A stretch of DNA of 5,477 nucleotides from JAUVXJ01 sp034430275 (GTDB taxonomy: Bacteria; Chloroflexota; Anaerolineae; UBA7937; B3-Chlor): NCBI GenBank assembly GCA_034430275.1, contig DAOUEW010000256.1, positions 1-5,477 on the forward strand, in the 5' to 3' direction. Below, piece by piece: positions 1-5,168 of the stretch. Below the pieces are notes generated by a model. That model was given only the letters and a program-made list of their open reading frames with translations. It was not told where the DNA came from and ran no database searches. Each line of letters opens with the position of its first letter. Within the stretch, counting starts at the first letter, position 1. The translations under genes were made by a program, and so were the position numbers.

Positions 1-707
1 TGGTTGAAGAGATAGCTTCGGTCCCGCAGGAACTCCGCCCAGGAGGCCTGGAAGTGCTCCTCCTGGTACCCTGAGAACATCTCTTCGATGTAGTCCTTGA
101 AGTCCTCCTCCGCTTCAGGGGGCACAACAGCGCTGATCCAAGAGAAGCGGTGCAGGTTGCCCATAGTGGTCAGACGGGCCAGCAACAGTTGACCCACGCC
201 TATCCCTCGCAACGACGGCGTGTGCCGCACTTGGATCTCTGTCTCTTGGAAGACGTCGGCAAGCTCGACTGTCTTGCCCTCCTCCACCGTCCTAACCTCG
301 AAGGCGCTCATCAGCGCGCGCGCTTGCGCTTCCAGCAGTTCTCGCTCTTGGCTGGTGAGAGTGGAACCTCCGTCCTCCAGGAAGATCTCTACAATCCGCC
401 TGCCGTCCGTAGCCGTGCGATAGTCGTGGGCATGCCAGTCCAGGAAGCTCATGGCCTGCATCGGATCCAGGGAGTTGGCCTCTTCGATGGTGTGGGTCCT
501 GTTCCAGAAGAGATCGAAAGCCGACTGGATTTCCCCTTGGAAGCGGGCCTCTCTCGAGAAGTCCAGGAGCTTGTCCATCATTGTGTCCCAGGACCTGTCC
601 CTGCCGATGGCTTCAGATTTGCCCTCTGCTTCCTTCTTGAGGCAGCAGTGTTTGTATTTCTTCCTGCTGCCGCAGGGGCAGGGGTCGTTTCTGCCCGTCT
701 TGATCAC
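1..707 (-). CDS. SEC-C zinc-motif protein, 3' end cut by window edge
   Basis: This gene has 235 codons visible and runs off the left edge, so its C-terminus is unknown. Residues 5-22 form a textbook SEC-C motif (GRNDPCPCGS, then KKYKHCC), with Cys10, Cys12, Cys21 and Cys22 placed to bind one zinc. The motif is best known from the SecA C-terminus, but nothing else here resembles SecA. In stand-alone proteins it is usually a small metal-binding module of unclear role. The remainder (about 38-235) is soluble and charged. It holds a LDWHAHDY segment near 89-96, an acidic helix with QERELLEAQ (120-128) and a mixed region to 235. It resembles the body of other SEC-C proteins of unknown function, from memory only. 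The GTG start is firm: an in-frame TGA lies two codons upstream and GGGAGG sits 7 bases before it. No membrane segment or signal peptide is seen. It follows the radical SAM gene on the same strand after 108 bases and may be transcribed with it or from its own promoter. Confidence 0.88.
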   Translation of the reverse strand, partial: MIKTGRNDPCPCGSRKKYKHCCLKKEAEGKSEAIGRDRSWDTMMDKLLDFSREARFQGEIQSAFDLFWNRTHTIEEANSLDPMQAMSFLDWHAHDYRTATDGRRIVEIFLEDGGSTLTSQERELLEAQARALMSAFEVRTVEEGKTVELADVFQETEIQVRHTPSLRGIGVGQLLLARLTTMGNLHRFSWISAVVPPEAEEDFKDYIEEMFSGYQEEHFQASWAEFLRDRSYLFN

Positions 708-714
708 TAATCAA

Positions 715-720
715 CCTCCC
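715..720 (-). promoter_or_regulatory. Ribosome binding site fixing the GTG start of the SEC-C gene
   Basis: GGGAGG on the minus strand lies 7 bases before the GTG at 707-705. With an in-frame TGA at 713-711, this leaves GTG as the only sensible start. Confidence 0.8.
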
Positions 721-756
721 GACCCGGGACTCGCAAGATCGCGTGGAGCCTGGGTC
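721..756 (-). promoter_or_regulatory. Leader hairpin next to the SEC-C gene's ribosome binding site
   Basis: On the minus strand the arm at 756-746 (GACCCAGGCTC) can pair with the arm at 732-721 (GAGTCCCGGGTC). This gives five outer pairs (GACCC/GGGTC), a mismatch, two pairs, a bulge and three more pairs, around a loop of about 13 bases. Its 3' side touches the GGGAGG ribosome binding site. There is no U-run after it, so it is a poor terminator. A structured 5' leader that protects the mRNA or tunes initiation fits better. This is read by eye, without a folding calculation. Confidence 0.35.
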
Positions 757-763
757 CAAGGTT

Positions 764-793
764 ATTCTAACATAGAATCCACGAGTATGAAAA
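764..793 (-). promoter_or_regulatory. Candidate sigma-70-type promoter for the SEC-C gene
   Basis: Minus strand: the -35 element is TTTTCA (793-788, 4 of 6 to TTGACA), the spacer is 18 bases, and the -10 is TAGAAT (769-764, 5 of 6). A TG one base before the -10 makes it an extended -10. The predicted start of transcription is near 757, giving a leader of about 50 bases. The -10 also lies within a perfect 15-base inverted repeat (ATTCTA-ACA-TAGAAT, 764-778), which could be a protein site or chance. The gene could instead be read through from the radical SAM gene. Confidence 0.38.
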
Positions 794-815
794 CCATGCC
801 GTTTGACGCAGACCT

Positions 816-2174
816 TCAGGCGGGCACCAGTGCACGATTCCCGGCGAGGGCCTGGGCTTTGATCTCCTGGAACTCCTCTAGACTCGCCTCGCACCAGGGG
901 AATGGATAGATGGAGTCATTGTGCAACAATGGGTCAGCGTGAGGGTCGATACCCCACGTATGTACCGCCTTCGCCCACTCTACGGTGCCGGGGATGAGAG
1001 AGTATAGGGTGATCTGCACGCGCGCTCCGCAGCCGTGGGCGAGGTTCACGCTGTCTCGTGCCTGTCGAAGCGACTGCCCGGGCAGACCCAGAAGGACGTA
1101 GGCGGTGATGTCAGCCGGCTCGAAACCGGCAGCCCTGAGGTTTCGGACGGCCTCTCGGAAGCTCTCATTGGAGACCTTGCCCCCACTGCGTCGTTGTTCC
1201 TCGGGGTCGGAGCTCTCCAAGCCGAGCCTGATGGTTCTGAAACCAGCCTCGTACATCTTGGAGGCAAGATCTGCGTCTATGTACGTGGCGTGGAGCCCAT
1301 TCGGCGTGTGGAGGCGGCAATCGAGGCCTCGCTCCAGGAGTTGATCGAGGAGCGAATGGACGTGTCGATGACTGTCCACGAGCAGGGCGTCGTCGTAGAA
1401 GGCGAAATCGCGGATTCCGAGCTGTCTTCGACAGTACTCTATCTCGTCGACGACCGGGCGTGGCTCTCTTCGCCTGAAGCCTTCAGGATGGAGCAGGGAG
1501 GATGCGCAGTAGGTGCAGCGGAAGGGGCAGCCGCGCGAGGTCTGGATGGCGGCGAATCCCTGGTTGCGTCGCAGCCCGTGCAACGGGGGTGGCAGGGCGT
1601 CGAGGCTGTCCTCGTAGCGGGCATAGTCGGACTCTTGGCCCATCAGCTCGTCCGCGAGCCGGAGCGCCTGGATCTCCCCTTCGCCGCTGAGAACGTGGTC
1701 CGCTCCGGAGTTCTCGACGGCATGGTCGCGGCACAGCGTGGCGTAGGTTCCACCCAGGACGATGGGCACTCCAGGGAAGTGCGCTCTGACTCTCTTGATG
1801 GCCTCGAAGGGGCCCGGATACCAGTAGGTCATGCCGGAAGTGACCATGACTACGTCTGGGCGAGGCTGCGACTCCAGCTCCTCCTCGAAGACCTTCAGTG
1901 GGAGCCCGTAGCGGCCATAGCGCCGAGGGACCATGCTCAGCACCGGCGGTTTTTCCACGGTGGTCTTGAGGTACTTGCCGCAGCCGTAGGCATCCGCTCG
2001 GGGTCTGGAGGGCAGCCGTGGATGGTGTCTGTCCAGGCAGTCTACGAGGGCGACCTGGTAGCCGTTCGCCTCCAGCAACGCAGCCACACAAAGCAGGCCC
2101 AGGGGCTCACTCCATTCGCAATAGGCGGCGAAATCGTAGATCCAGGGATTGACAAGGAGAATCCGGCCCTTCAC
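816..2174 (-). CDS. B12-binding-type radical SAM protein
   Basis: The product has 452 residues. Residues 1 to about 180 look like the Rossmann-type cobalamin-binding domain of class B radical SAM enzymes: ILLVNPW at 5-11, a helix with GLLCVAALLEANGYQVALVDC (26-46 region), DVVMVTSGMTYW (107-118) and VPIVLGGTYATL (136-147). The DxHxxG motif of base-off B12 enzymes is not obvious, which is common in this group. Residues 212-223 carry the cluster motif C216-PFR-C220-TY-C223, which would bind a 4Fe-4S cluster and cleave S-adenosylmethionine to start radical chemistry. FAFYDDALL (258-266), a GLE at 318-320 and LLGLPGQS (361-368) are typical barrel strands. Such enzymes do methylations, ring contractions or other rearrangements; the substrate cannot be named here. 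The start is GTG, with an in-frame TGA three codons upstream, no strong Shine-Dalgarno and the expected family N-terminus. It diverges from the lipoprotein gene. Confidence 0.9.
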   Translation of the reverse strand: MKGRILLVNPWIYDFAAYCEWSEPLGLLCVAALLEANGYQVALVDCLDRHHPRLPSRPRADAYGCGKYLKTTVEKPPVLSMVPRRYGRYGLPLKVFEEELESQPRPDVVMVTSGMTYWYPGPFEAIKRVRAHFPGVPIVLGGTYATLCRDHAVENSGADHVLSGEGEIQALRLADELMGQESDYARYEDSLDALPPPLHGLRRNQGFAAIQTSRGCPFRCTYCASSLLHPEGFRRREPRPVVDEIEYCRRQLGIRDFAFYDDALLVDSHRHVHSLLDQLLERGLDCRLHTPNGLHATYIDADLASKMYEAGFRTIRLGLESSDPEEQRRSGGKVSNESFREAVRNLRAAGFEPADITAYVLLGLPGQSLRQARDSVNLAHGCGARVQITLYSLIPGTVEWAKAVHTWGIDPHADPLLHNDSIYPFPWCEASLEEFQEIKAQALAGNRALVPA

Positions 2175-2244
2175 AGCTTCTCACGAGATGCTAGCGCTGA
2201 GCCTGGGGATCTTTTTGTGTTTGAAAGTCTGTGCGCCGGTACCC

Positions 2245-2273
2245 ATTATAGCCACACTGACCGGGCCACACAA
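2245..2273 (-). promoter_or_regulatory. Promoter for the radical SAM gene
   Basis: Minus strand: a perfect TATAAT -10 (2250-2245), a 17-base spacer and TTGTGT as -35 (2273-2268, 3 of 6). Transcription would begin near 2238, giving a leader of about 64 bases before GTG 2174. The leader has only a weak ribosome site (GAGAAG). Confidence 0.55.
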
Positions 2274-2291
2274 TCCAAGAGGGGAAGGTGG

Positions 2292-2304
2292 GCTGCGGGG
2301 CAGC
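2292..2304. promoter_or_regulatory. Palindrome between divergent promoters, possible operator
   Basis: GCTGC-GGG-GCAGC lies in the roughly 80 bases between the two outward-facing -35 elements. It is flanked by looser inverted arms, AAGGTG at 2285-2290 and CACCTT at 2322-2327. It could be a regulator site acting on both promoters. In GC-rich DNA a five-base arm pair can arise by chance, so this is weak. Confidence 0.22.
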
Positions 2305-2353
2305 AGGCTCTGCACCGCGCACACCTTGGCACTGCGTGCTGATTGTGATCCGG

Positions 2354-2382
2354 TTGACAGAAAAGCGACAGTCTGGTATAGT
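2354..2382 (+). promoter_or_regulatory. Strong sigma-70-type promoter for the lipoprotein gene
   Basis: The -35 is a perfect TTGACA (2354-2359), the spacer is 17 bases, and the -10 is TATAGT (2377-2382, 5 of 6). TGG just before the -10 supplies the extended -10 TG. Transcription would begin near 2389, about 60 bases before the ATG. This is the best promoter in the window and suggests housekeeping-level expression unless repressed. Confidence 0.78.
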
Positions 2383-2439
2383 CTGCGAAAGTCTTCGAGG
2401 GCGTGTCTGCCCGGCCGCGATGGACAGCGGTATGCAGAA

Positions 2440-2445
2440 GGGAGG
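2440..2445 (+). promoter_or_regulatory. Ribosome binding site fixing the lipoprotein start
   Basis: GGGAGG ends 5 bases before ATG 2451. An in-frame GTG at 2403 would add 16 residues but has no such site, and the added residues would push the signal peptide inward. Confidence 0.85.
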
Positions 2446-2450
2446 ATCCC

Positions 2451-3794
2451 ATGAAGGAACAGAGGACTCTGCGACGCTTGGCACTCACACTGGTGGTGGC
2501 GCTCTTGGTGTTTGGCGCTGCCCTTGGCTGTAGCTTGTCGGATCTGCTGCCCTCTACGGGCGCGGAACCGGAGATCGCGTTGTGGGCGAGCGAGGTAGTG
2601 GTGCCGCCTGGCGGATGCGCCATGCTCCATTGGGAGGTGATGGGCGCTGAGGACTACCCGGTGTTCCTGGACGGACGGGAGGTACCGCCGTCAGGGGAGG
2701 AGGAGGTCTGTCTGGATCAGCCCACGACCTTCGAACTGGTGGTAGCAGCGCCGGGCGGGTCTATCAGAGAGTCAGTGATGATCGAGGTCGAGGGGCAGTG
2801 GGAGGAGCCGCCTCCAGAGGAAGTCCCACCCGAGGAACACCCTCCGGAAGAGGTGCCCCCTGAGGAGGCGCCGCCCGAGGGCGGGCCAGAACACATCATG
2901 ATAGTGACTGACCCTGACGCCATCCCACAGGGTGGGTGTGCCATGCTGCACTGGGAGGTAGTCCCTCCCGATTGGCCGGCCTTCATCAACGGCCAGGAGG
3001 TGCCGCCCATGGGGGAGCGTGAGGAGTGTCCGGATGGCACTACCACCTACGAACTGATCGTGGAAGCGCCGGGAGGCCCGTACGTGCGTACCGTGACCTT
3101 GCACGTGGAGGAAGGGGCTGCCCCGCCGCAACCGACTTCCACCAGCCCGCCGCCCGCTGCTGCCACAGCGACCCAGCCGCCACCCGCACAGCCGACGGCG
3201 ACTCAGCCACCACCGGCGCAGCCTACAGCGACACAGTTCGTGCCACGCTGGGGTCAATGCTCATGGGTAGGTGTTGAACAGGCTGGGATCAACAGCCACC
3301 AGCCGAAGACCTGGTGTTCAAACGGTAGTTTCATCACCGGCATGGACCTCGATCGTCAGGCGATAGACGCCATGGACTCGCCGGTGATCGGACAGGTGCA
3401 CTGCTGCCCGCTGTCTGTGGGCCAGTTCAGCCCTTGGGGACAGTGCTCCTGGGTGAAGGTGGAGCAGGGGGGGATCAACAGCCACCAGCCCGTCGCCTGG
3501 TGTCCCGATGGTCAATATTTGACGGGCTTGGACCTGGATCGTTTGGGGGGAGCGGATCCACTCGACTCTCCCGGGGTTGGGCAGGGTTTCTGCTGTCCGT
3601 TGGGCGATCCCAAGTACAGCGGTTGGGGTTCCTGTTCCTGGGTGAAGGTGGAGCAGGCGGGTATCAACAGTCACCAACCGGTAACCTGGTGTCCAAACGG
3701 GAGCTTCCTGGTAGGCCTTGACCTCGATCGTCAGGCCATAGACCCTCTCGATTCTCCCGTGGTTGGTCAGGCGTACTGCTGTAGCCCGCAATGA
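2451..3794 (+). CDS. Modular surface lipoprotein: two Ig-like modules and three Cys-rich repeats
   Basis: The product has 447 residues. Residues 1-27 form a lipoprotein signal peptide: a basic start (KEQRTLRR), a hydrophobic core (10-25) and AALG-Cys27, which fits the broad lipobox pattern although Leu sits at -2 rather than -3. The mature protein should be lipid-anchored on the outer face of the membrane. Next come an Ig-like module (about 41-115; Cys56, Cys87), a Pro/Glu linker (121-145), a second Ig-like module (about 148-221; Cys163, Cys193), a Thr/Ala/Gln/Pro linker (223-262) and three repeats of 53-54 residues starting at Trp267, Trp329 and Trp392. Each repeat has four cysteines (one early, one mid, a CC pair at the end). 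I do not recognise the repeat as a named domain; a binding or wall-adhesion role is inference. No catalytic motif is seen. It has its own strong promoter, diverges from the radical SAM gene, and ends 67 bases before a terminator. It is likely monocistronic. Confidence 0.9.
   Translation: MKEQRTLRRLALTLVVALLVFGAALGCSLSDLLPSTGAEPEIALWASEVVVPPGGCAMLHWEVMGAEDYPVFLDGREVPPSGEEEVCLDQPTTFELVVAAPGGSIRESVMIEVEGQWEEPPPEEVPPEEHPPEEVPPEEAPPEGGPEHIMIVTDPDAIPQGGCAMLHWEVVPPDWPAFINGQEVPPMGEREECPDGTTTYELIVEAPGGPYVRTVTLHVEEGAAPPQPTSTSPPPAAATATQPPPAQPTATQPPPAQPTATQFVPRWGQCSWVGVEQAGINSHQPKTWCSNGSFITGMDLDRQAIDAMDSPVIGQVHCCPLSVGQFSPWGQCSWVKVEQGGINSHQPVAWCPDGQYLTGLDLDRLGGADPLDSPGVGQGFCCPLGDPKYSGWGSCSWVKVEQAGINSHQPVTWCPNGSFLVGLDLDRQAIDPLDSPVVGQAYCCSPQ
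2571..3113 (+). repeat. Tandem Ig-like modules within the lipoprotein
   Basis: Two copies of one module, at 2571-2795 and 2892-3113, are separated by the Pro/Glu linker. Shared landmarks in order are P-x-GGCAMLHWEV, a short loop, (L/I)-(D/N)-G-x-EVPP, a second Cys, TT-(F/Y)-EL-(I/V)-V, APGG, and V-x-(I/L)-x-VE. The copies keep the GGCAMLHWEV core exactly and differ elsewhere, so this is an older duplication than the C-terminal repeats. The two cysteines per module, about 30 residues apart, could form a disulfide. Confidence 0.75.
2811..2885 (+). repeat. Five-unit PPEE pentapeptide linker
   Basis: Five in-frame 15-base units encode PPEEV, PPEEH, PPEEV, PPEEA and PPEGG (residues 121-145). The third codon positions vary between units, so the repeat is kept at protein level. 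It should form a stiff, acidic, extended spacer between the two Ig-like modules. Confidence 0.85.
3165..3236 (+). repeat. TATQPPPAQP decapeptide linker
   Basis: Two full 30-base units and a partial third (TATQ) encode residues 239-262, following a looser Pro/Ser/Thr stretch from 225. This is an extended, uncharged, Thr-rich spacer that would hold the Cys-rich repeats away from the membrane and could be O-glycosylated. This linker style is one reason for suspecting Chloroflexota. Confidence 0.85.
3249..3782 (+). repeat. Three tandem four-cysteine repeats
   Basis: Units lie at 3249-3407, 3435-3596 and 3624-3782 (residues 267-319, 329-382 and 392-444), joined by linkers of nine residues. The shared pattern is WG-x-CSWV-x-VEQ, GINSHQP, WC, G, then DLDR, D, DSP, VGQ or IGQ, and a final CC. 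By hand, units 1 and 3 match at 41 of 53 positions and units 2 and 3 at about 40 of 53. Unit 2 has one extra residue between DLDR and DPLDSP. Cysteines fall at 270, 289, 318, 319; 332, 351, 381, 382; and 395, 414, 443, 444, so two disulfides per unit are likely. DNA identity is also high, pointing to fairly recent duplication or conversion. Confidence 0.9.
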
Positions 3795-3860
3795 ACTCGC
3801 GCCCACTCGGCTGACGCTGGCGCCGAAGATGGCACCGCTCGGCCTGTTCAGTGCGGCGAC

Positions 3861-3888
3861 AACAGCCCCCGCGAGAGCGGGGGCTGTT
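3861..3888. terminator. Hairpin terminator shared by convergent genes
   Basis: A perfect 12-pair stem (AACAGCCCCCGC with GCGGGGGCTGTT) closes on a GAGA loop, which fits the stable GNRA class. It lies 66 bases after the lipoprotein stop and 21 bases after the stop of the leftward methyltransferase gene. On the plus strand the stem ends in TTTCTGT, and on the minus strand in TTGTCG, so neither has a long U-run. The stem strength and position between convergent genes support a two-way terminator. Confidence 0.8.
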
Positions 3889-3909
3889 TCTGTGGACCCT
3901 TCTCCTGCC

Positions 3910-4515
3910 CTAGCTGTTGGAGAGTACGGTCAGCCAGAGGAGCCCGTCGTTGACCTTCCAGTTCTGGAGCCTCGATTCTCTTAGCAGACCTTCGACTTCT
4001 TCTGGAGAGTAGGCGGCTCTGATGTGCGGGGTGAGAGATGCCCACCAGGATCTCTTGAAGTCGCTAATGATGAACCTCCCTGCGGGAGAGAGGACTCGCT
4101 GAACCTCATCGAACACAGTGCTGGGATTCTTCAGAAGGTGAAGGGTGTTGCTGCTGACCACGAGGTCGAAGGATCCGGCGTCGAAGGGCATGTCCTCGGC
4201 GTCGCCGCGCTCGAACGACACCCTGTCCGCAGCTGCGCTTCCCGCCGCCTGTTCACGCGCCACCATCACCGCTGCCTCCGAGAGGTCCAGGCCCACGAAC
4301 TCGAGCTCTGGAAAGTCCTTGGCTAGCGCCAAGGCCAGGATTCCGGTACCGGAACCCAGGTCCAGGGCCTTGCCCCTGCTCATCTCCCACCCTTTCATTG
4401 TGTCAGCGAAACTCCTGGCGATGCGGGGCATCCAGTAGTTGAGTCCTTGGGCGTATCTTCTGACGCTCTCTACGTCCTCGAAAACGGTATGCTCCAACGG
4501 TTGTCTGCTTCTCAT
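3910..4515 (-). CDS. Class I SAM-dependent methyltransferase
   Basis: The product has 201 residues, a normal length for a small, free-standing class I methyltransferase of the Methyltransf_11/25 type. Motif I is LDLGSGTG (51-58), which binds S-adenosylmethionine. Strand 2 ends in VGLDLS with acidic Asp77, expected to hold the ribose. GDAEDMPF (104-111) contacts the adenine. FDLVVSSNTLHLL (116-128) is strand 4, and EVQRVLSPAGRFIISDF (137-153) is the usual post-III segment, with SPAGR in place of the common KPGGR. The N-terminal 45 residues probably cap the substrate pocket. The substrate is not readable from sequence. The start is chosen for AGAGGAG 7 bases before the ATG. It lies 93 bases downstream of the membrane methyltransferase gene, on the same strand, and is probably the last gene of that transcript, ending at the shared terminator. 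Confidence 0.9.
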   Translation of the reverse strand: MRSRQPLEHTVFEDVESVRRYAQGLNYWMPRIARSFADTMKGWEMSRGKALDLGSGTGILALALAKDFPELEFVGLDLSEAAVMVAREQAAGSAAADRVSFERGDAEDMPFDAGSFDLVVSSNTLHLLKNPSTVFDEVQRVLSPAGRFIISDFKRSWWASLTPHIRAAYSPEEVEGLLRESRLQNWKVNDGLLWLTVLSNS

Positions 4516-4608
4516 CAGGTAACTCCTCTTCGAATCGTTGCTCGCCCTCAGGGAAAGACGGCTTGAGGCAGGACCGTGCTGCGGGAGCCACGATCGATGC
4601 GCTCATGC

Positions 4609-5151
4609 CTAGACAGCGGATCGATCGCGGTCTGCCTCACGTCTTCCGCGCACAAGTCGGATTGCTCCCATAAGAACGTTGACCCGGGGTACGGTCTGCA
4701 TGTACCGTTCGTACTCCTGGCCAAACTTCTCGATGCAGTACTGGTCGGTCTTGTATGTGTCGAGGTAGGCGAGGATCATGGAGATTCCGCCCAGCAGCGT
4801 GATGGGCCAGGTCTGGCCGACCAAGGTCACCGCCAGGTTCATCAGCAACCAGGCCAGGCCTCCTTGCGGATGCCGAACCAGGGAGTAGATGCCCGTGGTG
4901 ACCAGGGTTGTGGTCTTCATGTAGCTCTGGCCTTCTTGAACTCCACCCCTGCGCTTGAGGGTGAAGATGGGCACCATGGCGAAGGCCACGCCGGCTGCCC
5001 ACAGCCCGTATCCGGCGTATCTCACCACGGCCACACCCTCTGGATTGGAGCGGAACACACACAACACTATCTGCAGCACCAAGAGTCCACCACCAACTGA
5101 AGACAACAGCCAGGGGTTCAATCGGTACAATGCCTTCTTGAGACCGTTCAT
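4609..5151 (-). CDS. Membrane methyltransferase, isoprenylcysteine/phospholipid type
   Basis: The product has 180 residues and likely four membrane segments: about 13-33, 42-64, 97-113 and 115-132. The signature of the ICMT/PEMT superfamily is in the C-terminal half: TTGIYSLVRHP (85-95), then after two membrane passes EKFGQEYERYMQTVPRVN (141-158). In that family the RHP and E-x-x-Y regions bind S-adenosylmethionine at the membrane face, and the substrate is a lipid or lipid-like thiol, amine or acid. Here the usual RHPxYxG reads RHPQGG, lacking the tyrosine. Bacterial members are often annotated as isoprenylcysteine carboxyl methyltransferases, though most bacteria lack prenylated proteins, so the true substrate is open. 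The start has AGAGGAGG 6 bases upstream. The gene begins 17 bases after the stop of the upstream methyltransferase, so the two are almost certainly co-transcribed. Confidence 0.82.
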   Translation of the reverse strand: MNGLKKALYRLNPWLLSSVGGGLLVLQIVLCVFRSNPEGVAVVRYAGYGLWAAGVAFAMVPIFTLKRRGGVQEGQSYMKTTTLVTTGIYSLVRHPQGGLAWLLMNLAVTLVGQTWPITLLGGISMILAYLDTYKTDQYCIEKFGQEYERYMQTVPRVNVLMGAIRLVRGRREADRDRSAV

Positions 5152-5168
5152 GGTTGTCCTCCTCTATG

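Noticed and set aside
150..909. Overlapping plus-strand open frames opposite the SEC-C gene and the gap after it
   Set aside because: They lie across from a gene with a perfect zinc motif, a ribosome binding site and a fixed start. Their translations look like reverse-strand shadow.
2157..2182. A five-pair stem (GAGAA/TTCTC) around the radical SAM start codon
   Set aside because: Five weak pairs with a 16-base loop are expected by chance, with no sign of conservation available.
1035..2342. A 435-codon open frame on the plus strand
   Set aside because: It lies antisense to the radical SAM gene, which has full domain evidence. Its translation has no recognisable domain, and it crosses the divergent promoter region. 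Long antisense frames are common in GC-rich genes.
2403..2450. A GTG start that would lengthen the lipoprotein by 16 residues
   Set aside because: It has no ribosome binding site, whereas ATG 2451 has GGGAGG at 5 bases and gives a normal signal peptide length.
2181..2630. Several minus-strand open frames over the lipoprotein start and its promoter
   Set aside because: They overlap a consensus promoter and a clear signal peptide on the plus strand and have no domain signal.
2811..3236. The repetitive DNA here as a possible CRISPR or satellite array
   Set aside because: The repeats are in frame with the lipoprotein, have no unique spacers, and vary at third codon positions, so they are protein linkers.
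3318..3806. A 162-codon minus-strand frame over the Cys-rich repeats
   Set aside because: Its apparent internal repetition is only the mirror of the real repeats on the plus strand.
4403..4606. A 67-codon minus-strand frame across the gap between the two methyltransferase genes
   Set aside because: It overlaps the class I methyltransferase start in another frame, lacks a ribosome site of its own, and shows no domain. The gap holds only the ribosome site of the downstream gene.
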